From positions 2,914,001 to 2,978,000 of the forward strand of contig NC_015572.1 in NCBI RefSeq assembly GCF_000214665.1: DNA of 64,000 nt. Direction: 5' to 3'. The DNA comes from Methylomonas methanica MC09 (GTDB taxonomy: Bacteria; Pseudomonadota; Gammaproteobacteria; Methylococcales; Methylomonadaceae). A program made the translations under genes and the position numbers. Positions 1-9,073 of the stretch are shown here, one piece after another. The notes below the pieces were generated by a model. The model did not search any database, was not told the DNA's origin, and saw only the letters and a list, made by a program, of their open reading frames with translations. How positions within the stretch are numbered: the stretch's first letter is position 1; each line of letters begins with the position of its first letter.

Positions 1-1775
1 ACGGTTGCCAACAAGGAGACCCGCTGCTGTCCGCCATCGGTAGCGAAAACCGCTCGATTCATGGTGTCGTGGGTCCAGCCGACGCCCCCTGACAAGGTCA
101 AAAAGCTGTCGCCGTTATTCCTGATGAAATCGACGACTTCCTGCGGCGAAAAACTGGTGTCGGAGATTTGGGTTTGTTTGAAGTCGACGTCAAAACCCAA
201 ATTATCGAACTCGTTCAACGGAATCCCGAAGTTAAATCCGGCGTTGGCGACGTTGGTGTTGTAGCGCGAGATATTGGCTTGAAAGCCGTTACGTTTGGTA
301 TACCCCAAATCCCAGCCCATGCTGACGCCGTCCAGCGTGAAATAGGGGTCGCGAAATCCCAGGTTATAACGCGTCAATATATTACTGTTGTTAAAAGCAA
401 AATTAACCCGCTTACCGGTACCGAAAATATTGTCCTGCGAAACATTGGCGTTGAAGATGACGCCCTGCACCTGCGAATAACCCACACCGGCCTGTAAATT
501 ACCGGAGGCCTTTTCCTTGATTGAGTAATTAACGTCGATCTGATCGGCGGTACCGACCACGGGCGGCGTCTCCACGCCTACTTCTTCAAAATAACCCAAG
601 CGATCCAAACGGGTTTTCGACCGCTCGATTTTGCTGCTGGACGCCCAGCTGGATTCCATCTGCCGCATTTCGCGGCGCATGACTTCGTCGCGGGTCTTGG
701 TATTGCCTTTAAAATTAATTCGCCGCACGTATACGCGTTTACCGGGATCGACGAAAAACGTCATAACCACGGTTTTGTTAGCTTCATTGATTTCCGGCAC
801 CATGTTGACGTTGGCAAAGGTATAACCTTCATCGCCCAACCGATCGGAAATCGCTTTAGAGGTTTCCGTGGCATTTTTGCGGGAAAAAATTTCGCCCGGC
901 CCCACCTTCACCAGCTTGACCAGCTCTTCGGGCTCCACCACCAACTCGCCGGACAATTTGACTTTTTCCAGGGTATAAACATCGCCTTCCTTGACGTTAA
1001 TGGTGATATAAATTTCTCGTTTATCGGCGGTAATATCCACTTGGGTGGATTCGATGGAAAAGTTTATGTAGCCCCTGTCCAGATAGTAAGAGCGCAATTT
1101 TTCCAAATCGGCCGATAATTTTTGTTTGGAATATTGGTCGTCCTTGGAGTAGAACGACAAAAAGTTGGTGGTACTGAGTTCAAAATCCTTTTTCAAGGCT
1201 TCGTTGCTGAAGGCCCGACTACCGACGATATTGATCTGCTTGATCTTGGCGACTTTGCCTTCGGCAATGTCGATATGAATTCCCACCCGGTTGCGGGTCA
1301 GTTCCGTCACTTCGGTTTTTATTTTCAGCCCGTACTTACCGTGGCTAAAGTATTGCCGGCGCAGCTCTTGTTCGACTTTATCGAGGATTTGCTTGTTGTA
1401 GACCTTGCCTTCCGCCAAGCCGATCTTTTTCAGCGCCTCCGCCAAGTCTTCCTTTTTAATGTCTTTGTTGCCCTCGATAACAATTTTCGCTACCGATGGC
1501 CGCTCAACGACATTAACCACCAGCGTTCCGCCTTCGCGTTCCAGGATGATGTCTTTGAAAAAACCGGTGTTGAACAAGGCTCGAATGGCGGCGCCTTGCT
1601 TATCTTCGGAAAAAGTTTCCCCTACGGTAACCGGCAAATAGTTAAATACGGTACCCGCGGAAATCCGTTGCAAGCCTCTCACTTGGATATCTTCAACTAC
1701 AAAACTGCTGGCATGAGCAGCTTTACCGGCCAACACGCCCAGCAAAAGTATTTGAATCAGCGGATTTTTCTTCAC
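1..1775 (-). CDS. bamA: Outer membrane protein assembly factor BamA (partial, C-terminus outside window)
   Basis: BamA is the outer-membrane Omp85 protein that folds and inserts beta-barrel proteins. The minus-strand frame is open from the window edge to a GTG at 1775, giving 591 residues. The protein begins with a signal peptide (VKKNPLIQILLLGVLAG, likely cleavage after AHA) followed by SSFVVEDIQVRGLQRIS, the typical start of POTRA domain 1. The visible part covers the POTRA domains and the beginning of the barrel; about 170 residues are missing compared with the usual length near 760. I chose GTG because the only nearby ATG (1815) is in another frame; no clear ribosome binding site is visible. 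The gene is not directly preceded by rseP, as it is in many gammaproteobacteria, but by fccB about 200 bp away. Confidence 0.93.
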   Translation of the reverse strand, partial: MKKNPLIQILLLGVLAGKAAHASSFVVEDIQVRGLQRISAGTVFNYLPVTVGETFSEDKQGAAIRALFNTGFFKDIILEREGGTLVVNVVERPSVAKIVIEGNKDIKKEDLAEALKKIGLAEGKVYNKQILDKVEQELRRQYFSHGKYGLKIKTEVTELTRNRVGIHIDIAEGKVAKIKQINIVGSRAFSNEALKKDFELSTTNFLSFYSKDDQYSKQKLSADLEKLRSYYLDRGYINFSIESTQVDITADKREIYITINVKEGDVYTLEKVKLSGELVVEPEELVKLVKVGPGEIFSRKNATETSKAISDRLGDEGYTFANVNMVPEINEANKTVVMTFFVDPGKRVYVRRINFKGNTKTRDEVMRREMRQMESSWASSSKIERSKTRLDRLGYFEEVGVETPPVVGTADQIDVNYSIKEKASGNLQAGVGYSQVQGVIFNANVSQDNIFGTGKRVNFAFNNSNILTRYNLGFRDPYFTLDGVSMGWDLGYTKRNGFQANISRYNTNVANAGFNFGIPLNEFDNLGFDVDFKQTQISDTSFSPQEVVDFIRNNGDSFLTLSGGVGWTHDTMNRAVFATDGGQQRVSLLAT

Positions 1776-1978
1776 TCAGTCAACCAGAAAATATAAACAG
1801 CGGGGATTGTATCATGGGGTTTTAGGTTTCCAGACCATTGAATCTGCAAATGCCCGGGAATTACGCACGATCATTGCGTTTCTTTTTTAGTTTCAATTGC
1901 AAACAAGCACAACTAAAACCCGTTAGAAAGACAATTCAATAAACCCTTGATAACAAGAAGATTATTTTCAATAAACAC

Positions 1979-3271
1979 TTATCGAAAGGAATTGTTCACC
2001 AAGCTTCGATAAGCCGATTGCGCATAATTCGCCTCCAATAAGGATAAATCCCCAGCGCCAACGCGACTCGTGCCGCCCGCGCCTTTTATGGCGGCAACCG
2101 CATGCTCGCTGTCCAGCTGATACACACCGGCAACGGAAATACCGTGCTTGGGCGTAATCAGGCTATAACAGATATTCAACCAGTTGGGTGCAGGTACCTC
2201 TTGCTGATTCAGCAAGCTGAAAACGGCTACTGCACACGCTTTGGCTTCGGAATTGGCGGCAAAAGCCGATTTGGGGATGGGCGTAAAATGCGCGGCATCG
2301 CCAATGACGTGAATATGTTGGTCGAACAGGGATTGCGCCGTCTTCGGGTTAACCGGACACCAACCGCTTTTATCGGTTAAACCCGCATCGATAGCCAACG
2401 TTGCGGCGGTCTGAGCCGGAATGATATTCAGTACATCGCCTCTAAAACGGTCGCCAAAATCGCTGATAACGGTGCGGGCTTGCGCATCCAACCGCGTGAT
2501 AGGGTTATCGGCCAGTGTATGCCATTCGATCATGCTATCGGTAGTACCGTAACCAAAGTGTTGCCTCCAGCCCGCTTCAAATAAGGCCTGCTTGGAAAAG
2601 CTGCGCTTCGGGTCGAGAATAATGATTTTTGCACGCGAATTATGCTGCTTTAACCAACAAGCCATCATACTGGCCCGCTCGTAAGGACCCGGCGGACACC
2701 GATAAGGATCCGGCGGCGCAACGATTAAAACCACGCCGCCGGCGGGCATGGCTTGCAATTGCCGGTTCAGCAATAGCGTCTGCGCCCCCGCCTGCCAGGC
2801 ATGGGGAAACACGTTCGCCATGTCGGGGCTATAACCGGCGATGGCATCCCGTTGAAAGGCGATACCGGGAGACAGGATCAAACGGTCGTAAGCCAAGGTT
2901 TGCCCGCCGGACAACTGTAACCGGCGCCGGTCGCGGTCTATCGATGCCACGTTATCGGCCACCACGCGAACACGGTGGCGGTCTGTCAAAGCCTGATAAT
3001 CGACCGATAACTGCGGCAGCGTCTTTAAGCCGGCAAACAACCAGTTACTGCCGGGACAGGTAATATAATTGGCTTTCGGCTCGATCAGGGTGATGTTGAG
3101 ATCGGCATCCAGACTTCTCAAGGTTTTTGCCGCTGTCGCACCGCCGAAACCGCCGCCGACTACAACCACATGAGCTTTCGAGCCGCTACGGCGCAGACTA
3201 TCGCAACCGCTCAAGGCGCCCGCTGCTGCGCTCAAGACTTGCAAAAAATGTCTTCGGGTTATATCAGCCAT
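1979..3271 (-). CDS. fccB: Flavocytochrome c sulfide dehydrogenase, flavin subunit
   Basis: FccB is a periplasmic FAD protein that oxidises sulfide and passes electrons to a cytochrome c subunit. The 430-residue protein has a twin-arginine leader (ITRRHFLQ), an FAD-binding glycine motif (VVVVGGGFGGATAAKT) and the two family cysteines, Cys72 in YITCPGSN and Cys192 in RCPPGPYERA, which form the redox disulfide near the flavin. A second dinucleotide-type motif (HVIGDAAH) and the FCSD-type C-terminus are present. Unusually, LSGC at residues 20-23 forms a lipobox, so the protein may be a Tat-exported lipoprotein. It lies 3 nt after fccA. Related enzymes include sulfide:quinone reductases, but the cysteine contexts and the adjacent haem subunit favour FccB. 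Confidence 0.9.
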   Translation of the reverse strand: MADITRRHFLQVLSAAAGALSGCDSLRRSGSKAHVVVVGGGFGGATAAKTLRSLDADLNITLIEPKANYITCPGSNWLFAGLKTLPQLSVDYQALTDRHRVRVVADNVASIDRDRRRLQLSGGQTLAYDRLILSPGIAFQRDAIAGYSPDMANVFPHAWQAGAQTLLLNRQLQAMPAGGVVLIVAPPDPYRCPPGPYERASMMACWLKQHNSRAKIIILDPKRSFSKQALFEAGWRQHFGYGTTDSMIEWHTLADNPITRLDAQARTVISDFGDRFRGDVLNIIPAQTAATLAIDAGLTDKSGWCPVNPKTAQSLFDQHIHVIGDAAHFTPIPKSAFAANSEAKACAVAVFSLLNQQEVPAPNWLNICYSLITPKHGISVAGVYQLDSEHAVAAIKGAGGTSRVGAGDLSLLEANYAQSAYRSLVNNSFR

Positions 3272-3274
3272 GGA

Positions 3275-3565
3275 TTAATACTGTTGAGCAATACAGTCGG
3301 CAATCAGGCGTAATTCGTCGTCGCTAAAACCTTTGGCAATCCGCGGCATCAGCGTCGCCGTTTTTCTATCGTATTTAAAATCCAACAGGTCTTGTTGGAT
3401 TCGTTGCGTCGACAAGCCTGTCAGCACCGGTATACTCCGCTCCGAAACGGCCCGATCTTGATGACAACTTAGGCAATTAAGAGTCGCGAGTTGCGGATTA
3501 AACTCCGCAAAAACCGGCAAACTCCATATCAGACCCAAAAGCGGCAGACAATGTTTCAACTTCAT
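3275..3565 (-). CDS. fccA: Cytochrome c subunit of flavocytochrome c sulfide dehydrogenase
   Basis: This is a small exported c-type cytochrome of 96 residues: a signal peptide (MKLKHCLPLLGLIWSLPVFA), one haem-binding CLSCH at residues 31-35, and a plausible axial Met73 in TLMPRIAKGF. It would accept electrons from FccB in the periplasm. The ATG at 3565 was chosen because it begins the signal peptide; the open frame continues upstream through rlmB without meaning. The start lies 2 nt after the rlmB stop and the stop 3 nt before fccB, so the pair is probably transcribed with rnr-rlmB. It has one haem rather than the two of some phototrophic FccA proteins. Confidence 0.85.
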   Translation of the reverse strand: MKLKHCLPLLGLIWSLPVFAEFNPQLATLNCLSCHQDRAVSERSIPVLTGLSTQRIQQDLLDFKYDRKTATLMPRIAKGFSDDELRLIADCIAQQY

Positions 3566-3567
3566 GA

Positions 3568-4311
3568 TTATCGGACATGCTTTTGCCGGAATACTTCGTA
3601 CAACATCACCCCGGCGGCCACCGACACGTTCAGGCTTTCCACTTGGCCAGCCATCGGAATTTTGACTAAAAAGTCGCAGTGTTGGCGGGTCAAGTGCCGC
3701 ATACCGGCACCTTCCGCACCCATTACCACGGCCAGCGGCATATCCAGCTTCAGATCGTAGATCGTCTGCTCGGCCTCGCCGGCGGTGCCCATGATCCAGA
3801 TGTTTTGTTCCTTCAACCACCGTAAAACCCGCGCCAAATTGGTCACTTGATAAACCGGCACGGTTTCCGCCGCGCCGCTGGCCACTTTGCAGACTGTGGG
3901 CGTTATACCGGCCGCATTATCCTTGGTGACGATAATGCCATGCGCACCCACCGCATCCGCGGTACGCAAACAGGCGCCCAAATTATGCGGGTCTTGCACC
4001 TGATCCAAAACCAGATAAAACGCAGTCTCGGTTAACGCTTCCACATCCTGCTTTAACTGATCTTCGCTACGCATGGCCGGAAGTTCCACCGCCACCACGA
4101 TGCCCTGATGATTTTTGCCATCGGCCATGCGATCCAGTTTTTTACGTTCGGTTTTTTCCGGCCTGATACCTAAAGCCAGCAAATCGTCCAGCACTTGCGT
4201 GAGGCGGGCATCCTGTCTTTGCTGATCGACCCAGACCTGTTTGATTTTTTGCGGCGAATAATCCAACGCGGCCTGTACGGCGTGGATGCCGAATAATGGG
4301 GTTGTACTCAT
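3568..4311 (-). CDS. rlmB: 23S rRNA (guanosine-2'-O-)-methyltransferase RlmB
   Basis: RlmB methylates the 2'-hydroxyl of G2251 in 23S rRNA using S-adenosylmethionine. The 247-residue protein has the N-terminal substrate-binding domain (LFGIHAVQAAL) and the SpoU/TrmH SPOUT motifs: DPHNLGACLRTADA, VVMGAEGAGM and IPMAGQVESLNVSVAAGV, which build the knotted SAM site. Length matches the family (E. coli 243). The start overlaps the rnr stop by 4 nt (ATGA), the rnr-rlmB order seen in many gammaproteobacteria. Confidence 0.95.
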   Translation of the reverse strand: MSTTPLFGIHAVQAALDYSPQKIKQVWVDQQRQDARLTQVLDDLLALGIRPEKTERKKLDRMADGKNHQGIVVAVELPAMRSEDQLKQDVEALTETAFYLVLDQVQDPHNLGACLRTADAVGAHGIIVTKDNAAGITPTVCKVASGAAETVPVYQVTNLARVLRWLKEQNIWIMGTAGEAEQTIYDLKLDMPLAVVMGAEGAGMRHLTRQHCDFLVKIPMAGQVESLNVSVAAGVMLYEVFRQKHVR

Positions 4312-6617
4312 GGTTTGCGGCGTCTTCTGGGCTTGGATTTGCTTTTTGTCTCCTTTTTGGGCTCGGATTTTTTGCCGCGGCTTTTGTCAGAGGGCGATTT
4401 ACTGGTTTTTTTGGCGCTTTTACCGCTCTGCAACAGCTCAAAGTCGATTTTCTTGTCGTCCAGATTAACCCGCACCACCCTGACTTTGACCAAATCACCC
4501 AGCCGATAACGGACGCCGGTACGCTCGCCATATAACTGATGCCGACCGGCATCGAAATCGAAATAATCGTTATGCAAAGAGGCGATGTGTACCAGGCCTT
4601 CGACATAAATGGCTTGCAGCTCGACGAAAAAACCGAAACCGGTCACGGCGCTGATAATGCCGTCGAATTCCTCGCCGATTTTGTCCATCATGTATTCGCA
4701 TTTCAACCAACTGACGACATCGCGGGTAGCATCGTCGGCCCGGCGTTCGTTTGCGGAACAATGCTCGCCCAGCACCACCATATCGGGGTGAGAATAGTGA
4801 AATTCACTGACCTTTTTGCCCGACAAACAATGACGAATAGCTCTGTGCACCAGCAAATCCGGGTAGCGGCGAATGGGCGACGTGAAGTGAGTATAGGCCT
4901 CCAGCGCCAAACCAAAATGACCTTTGGTATCCGGACTGTAGACCGCCTGCGACATCGATCGCAATAACAAGGTCTGAATCAGATGCGCATCTTTTCGTTC
5001 TTTAACGGATTCCAATAAATGCATGTAATCCAAGGGGGTGGGCTGCGCACCGCCGCCCAAATGCAAACCCAATTCGCCCAGAAAAGTTTTTAACGCCAAT
5101 AATTTTTCAGCCCCAGGGCCATCGTGAATGCGCAATAAACGCGGCATTTTTTTACGGTTCAAAAATTTCGCCGCCGCCGTATTGGCGGTAATCATGAATT
5201 CTTCGATCAACTTGTGCGCATCGTTGCGCACCACCGGCACGATTTGTTCAATTTTTCGTTCCGCGCCGAAGACGATTCGGGTTTCCTGGGTATCGAAATC
5301 CATGGCGCCACGCAGTTCGCGTTGCTCGCGCATGGCCTTATACAGACCGTATAAATTCTGTAAATGCGGCATCAGCGCATGGTATTTTTGGATCAGTTTT
5401 TGATCGCCATCCACCAGCATTTTTGCGACCTGGGTATAGGTCAAGCGGGCATGAGAGCGCATGACCGCTTCATAAAAGCGCGAGCGCAGTACGTTACCTT
5501 CCGCGCTAATAACCATTTCGCAGACCATGCACAATCGGTCAACTTGCGGATTTAGCGAGCACAAACCATTGGATAAAATTTCCGGCAGCATCGGAATCAC
5601 CTTTTCCGGAAAATATACCGAGGTGCTGCGATTTTTGGCTTCCGCATCCAACGCCGTATTGACGCGGACATAATGCGATACATCGGCGATAGCGACCAGT
5701 AACTTCCAGCCTTTTGCGGTCTTTTGCACATACACCGCATCGTCGAAATCGCGTGCGTCTTCGCCATCGATAGTCACCAAGGGCAATTGCCGGATATCTT
5801 CCCTACCCTGCTTGGCTTGCTCGGGTACTTCAGGCGTTAACGACTTAATCTCTTCCAACAAGGCATCGGGCCATTGATTCGGCAAATCGTAAGAGCGAAT
5901 CGCCATTTCGATTTCCATCCCCGGCGCCATATGCAGACCTAACACCTCGGTCACCCGGCCAATGGGCTGGCAATGGACGGTAGGTTGCTGAACGATTTCC
6001 GCTACCACAATCTGACCTTTTTTGGCCTTGCCGGTATCTTCGTTGGGGATCAATACTTCATGGTGAATTTTTTTATTATCCGGTACCACATAGGCCACCC
6101 GGCCCTCCACGAAAAAACGCCCCACTATCTGATGCGTGTTTCGCTCGGTTATTTCCACAACGGCTGCTTCGCGGCGGCCCTTGCGGTCGATACCCGACAC
6201 CCGGGCAACGACTCTGTCGTTGTGCAGCAAGGGTTTCATTTCCCGTGGCGATAAAAACAGATCATCGCTGCCGTCGTCCGGCTTTAAAAAACCGAAACCG
6301 TCCGGATGACCCAAAACCCGGCCGCTGATGGTGTTATGGCCATCGCCCGGGCTATATTTCTGCCGGCTGTTGAAGACCAATTGTCCATCGCGCTCCATGG
6401 CGCGTAAACGGCGTCTCAATGCTTCGAGCGCATCCGGACTTTCCAGGCCGAATTGTTGGGCGATTTGTTGGCGGCGTAGCGGTCTTTGCGCCTGAGTAAT
6501 CAGCTGCAGAATCAGCTCGCGGCTGGGGATGGGGTTTTCATATTTCTCGGCCTCACGCTCAGCATGAGGGTCTTCGAGGTTTTTGAAATCAGTTTCCTGA
6601 TCTTGAATGTCTGTCAT
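4308..6617 (-). CDS. rnr: Ribonuclease R
   Basis: RNase R is a processive 3'-to-5' exoribonuclease that degrades structured RNA. The 769-residue protein has an N-terminal winged-helix region (RELILQLITQAQRPLRRQQI), two cold-shock OB folds, the RNB catalytic domain with the metal-binding segment TIDGEDARDFDDAVY, and a C-terminal S1 domain (FDGIISAVTGFGFFVEL) followed by a Lys/Arg/Ser-rich tail ending in RRRRKP. Length is close to E. coli RNase R (813). It is the first gene of the rnr-rlmB-fccA-fccB run. Confidence 0.95.
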   Translation of the reverse strand: MTDIQDQETDFKNLEDPHAEREAEKYENPIPSRELILQLITQAQRPLRRQQIAQQFGLESPDALEALRRRLRAMERDGQLVFNSRQKYSPGDGHNTISGRVLGHPDGFGFLKPDDGSDDLFLSPREMKPLLHNDRVVARVSGIDRKGRREAAVVEITERNTHQIVGRFFVEGRVAYVVPDNKKIHHEVLIPNEDTGKAKKGQIVVAEIVQQPTVHCQPIGRVTEVLGLHMAPGMEIEMAIRSYDLPNQWPDALLEEIKSLTPEVPEQAKQGREDIRQLPLVTIDGEDARDFDDAVYVQKTAKGWKLLVAIADVSHYVRVNTALDAEAKNRSTSVYFPEKVIPMLPEILSNGLCSLNPQVDRLCMVCEMVISAEGNVLRSRFYEAVMRSHARLTYTQVAKMLVDGDQKLIQKYHALMPHLQNLYGLYKAMREQRELRGAMDFDTQETRIVFGAERKIEQIVPVVRNDAHKLIEEFMITANTAAAKFLNRKKMPRLLRIHDGPGAEKLLALKTFLGELGLHLGGGAQPTPLDYMHLLESVKERKDAHLIQTLLLRSMSQAVYSPDTKGHFGLALEAYTHFTSPIRRYPDLLVHRAIRHCLSGKKVSEFHYSHPDMVVLGEHCSANERRADDATRDVVSWLKCEYMMDKIGEEFDGIISAVTGFGFFVELQAIYVEGLVHIASLHNDYFDFDAGRHQLYGERTGVRYRLGDLVKVRVVRVNLDDKKIDFELLQSGKSAKKTSKSPSDKSRGKKSEPKKETKSKSKPRRRRKP

Positions 6618-6682
6618 TTATTTTCATTGAATAAAACGTGCGCCGGAAACGGCGTATGGCTGTCTTTTGACAGCTGCGGGTG

Positions 6683-8272
6683 TTAGATAAAATCATAACC
6701 TTTTTTACTTCCTTGCTGCTGGCTAGGGCTCTCCATAATACGCCGGCATTCGAACTGCCAATATCCCAGCCCGATATTTTTACGGCCATTTAGAATAATC
6801 GGAAAATTTTCCTGCCCCATAAACATTCTTAGTATATCGCCATCTTTTATCATGAAGGATTCGATGATGATATAACTTCTTTCTTCATTTTGTTGCTTTA
6901 TGCCGTATAGCAATGCTTTACGGGGCTCCGATTCCGAAGAGGCATCAGGTTCCTGGTAGCTTACCGAATAAGACTGCGGCGCCAGTATGGTCACTTCAAA
7001 AATTAATTTACTATCCTGTTTTGGCAGTAATATCTTGCATATCACGCCTAAACAGCGTTGTTGCGGCAAGGCATCGGTTTTTCTAAAACTGACCAAACTG
7101 CCAATCGATAAAACCCCTTCTTTTTCGAAATGACAATAAAGGGCGCGGTCGGAATCGGTCTCCGCCAATACTTCCAGATCCGCGACGACTGGGCGATTAG
7201 GCATTTGCAGTTCGTGGGTCGCATCCAACCCGATCGCCAAATAACGGTTAAGCCGATCTGCAAAATAGGCTGTACCTTGCGGCTCCTTACCTTCCCAGCG
7301 TTGCATCAGGTATTCAAATAATTCGATAGATAATTTTTGGTTATCTATTTTATTGACATCCAGGGAGCTAAAGCGCGCCTCATCTTTGCTGCAATACTTC
7401 TCGGGTTGTTTGCTGATTTTATGCAAACGGGTGAGATTCAAATACATCTTCGCCGAATCGGATCGCCGATCCTGACTCTCGTTGGATAAGGTGAAACTGG
7501 GCGGTAAATCTTCATCCATTAAGATCACACACTGCGCTGTCTGCTCTGCCACAGGATGTTTTTCAATCAACACCAAGTCACTGATCTTGTCGATAAAGTC
7601 GTAGACCAGTTGAAATTCCTTTTGCATTAATCCGGAAGGATAGGCCAGACTCAACAATAATATTTGCTTATAACTTTCTTCAATGCTGCCGGCTTTACCG
7701 AACAAACCGGCCTGATCGCTGATCTTGGTGGCTTCCTTTCCCAACTTCACGGCTAGTTTATACAACGAATGCAAGTCGTACCATATCCAGTCCGGAACCG
7801 GATATTTCATCACGTAGTGCGTGATAATGATGCTGCTTAAACCCTTGATAGTGCGCTGTATCGACAATGCGGTGTTCTTACCTTGCAACCAACCCACTTC
7901 GCGCCGCGTTAAATCGCGGGCTACGCTCCAATAGCCGATAGTGAACTGTTTTTCAATCAACACCACCAAGGCGAAAATTTTTTTTTCGATCTCCCCCTTG
8001 GGGAAACCGAACTTAATCAGTCTGGAGCGCAAATACTCTTCAATCATCAAGAATTGCGGGCGCAGCACCTCCAATGCGTTCAAGCGGTTAGCCGTGGTCA
8101 TTTCCAATGAAATCAGATCATTGATTAAATCCTGAAATAACCGGGTGGCCAAGCCTGGATTAGCGCTAGGTAATTCCGCCACCCATTGCCGCAGGGCCGG
8201 CTCGGCAAACGTGGCCACGAGTTGCGGATTATTTTTTCGCTCGGGAATGACCAGAAAAAAAGAGTTTTTCAC
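6683..8272 (-). CDS. Unrecognised 529-residue cytoplasmic protein
   Basis: I do not recognise this family with confidence. The 529-residue product has no signal peptide or obvious membrane segment. Residues 1-330 look helical and charged; the region from about 350 is richer in beta-strand patterns (SIGSLVSFRK, RCLGVICKILL, LIFEVTIL), which might be a PilZ-like or other beta-barrel domain, but I see no clear c-di-GMP motif (RxxxR followed by [DN]xSxxG). It lies 65 bp upstream of rnr on the same strand. The coding bias looks normal for the window. Confidence 0.7.
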   Translation of the reverse strand: MKNSFFLVIPERKNNPQLVATFAEPALRQWVAELPSANPGLATRLFQDLINDLISLEMTTANRLNALEVLRPQFLMIEEYLRSRLIKFGFPKGEIEKKIFALVVLIEKQFTIGYWSVARDLTRREVGWLQGKNTALSIQRTIKGLSSIIITHYVMKYPVPDWIWYDLHSLYKLAVKLGKEATKISDQAGLFGKAGSIEESYKQILLLSLAYPSGLMQKEFQLVYDFIDKISDLVLIEKHPVAEQTAQCVILMDEDLPPSFTLSNESQDRRSDSAKMYLNLTRLHKISKQPEKYCSKDEARFSSLDVNKIDNQKLSIELFEYLMQRWEGKEPQGTAYFADRLNRYLAIGLDATHELQMPNRPVVADLEVLAETDSDRALYCHFEKEGVLSIGSLVSFRKTDALPQQRCLGVICKILLPKQDSKLIFEVTILAPQSYSVSYQEPDASSESEPRKALLYGIKQQNEERSYIIIESFMIKDGDILRMFMGQENFPIILNGRKNIGLGYWQFECRRIMESPSQQQGSKKGYDFI

Positions 8273-8541
8273 TTACGGTCCAATTTATGGAATAGCCTAC
8301 CTGTTCTGCATCGGTTTAGCCCGGATAACGAAAGTAGGTAGTTGAAGAATCTCCAACCAACGTTAATATCAAAAATATTTGATTGCGATAGAAAATGCAT
8401 CGATTGATGCGATCAGGCGTTAGTGACCATAACAGAATCGTTTGATTCTAACCCCCCCATACACGTTTCCTGCAGCACTCGATAGGCATTGGAAGTCATA
8501 ATCGCTAAGATGCCGAAGCCAGCCACGTTGACACCTCGGAC
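8273..8541. other. Intergenic region with no recognised gene
   Basis: This 269 bp stretch separates the small exported protein gene from the 529-residue gene. It contains an inverted repeat GCATCGATTGATGC near 8396-8409 and a run of C residues near 8453. I see no open frame with a ribosome binding site and no intrinsic terminator. Confidence 0.4.
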
Positions 8542-8988
8542 TTATCGGGGTGAAATAGTCAGAGCCCCTATTGTCACGCCTATATCGACACCGCGCCCAT
8601 TGCCCGTTAATGCCAGCGAAATTTCGCCTGAAGTCAACACTTGGGCGTCGACGGATTTAGTGACGCCCGCATGCCCTTCCAGCGCAGCGTAGTTCCCATA
8701 AATTTCATTCAAATTCCGCACGTCGGAAAATACACCGGTACCTTCTATTTCGGATTTACCGATAGTAAAACCGATACTTTTGGATGACAGGCCTACCTGG
8801 GCGCGCTGGCCGTTTCTGCAACTGATATGCCCAACACCGTCATATTGTTTATAAACAAAAGACCAACCGCTTAATTTATAGGTCATGGTACAGGACGTCA
8901 TGGACTCGGCAACCGCGGGCATGGAAATCATATTGAATAACACAACAGTAAACACAAATGCCAAGGGTCGGAAAAATCGGATTTTCAT
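8542..8988 (-). CDS. Small exported protein of unknown function
   Basis: The 148-residue product starts with a signal peptide (MKIRFFRPLAFVFTVVLFNM, probable cleavage near AVAES) and continues as a glycine-rich beta protein with three cysteines. Segments such as GVGHISCRNGQRAQVGL and GRGVDIGVTIGALTI vaguely resemble small exported DUF992-like proteins, which is only a weak impression. I chose ATG 8988 because GGAG lies 6 nt upstream; an in-frame start five codons earlier lacks this. A periplasmic location is inferred. Confidence 0.65.
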   Translation of the reverse strand: MKIRFFRPLAFVFTVVLFNMISMPAVAESMTSCTMTYKLSGWSFVYKQYDGVGHISCRNGQRAQVGLSSKSIGFTIGKSEIEGTGVFSDVRNLNEIYGNYAALEGHAGVTKSVDAQVLTSGEISLALTGNGRGVDIGVTIGALTISPR

Positions 8989-9073
8989 TTTATCTCCACA
9001 CATTCCCCAATTAAGTATCGGGGTTTTTTAGTTTCATGAGCTGCCAATTATAGTACAAACCGGCCTTTACCGG

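Noticed and set aside
1122..1796. Long plus-strand frame opposite bamA
   Set aside because: The minus strand encodes a clear BamA; the plus frame is its mirror and has no protein signature.
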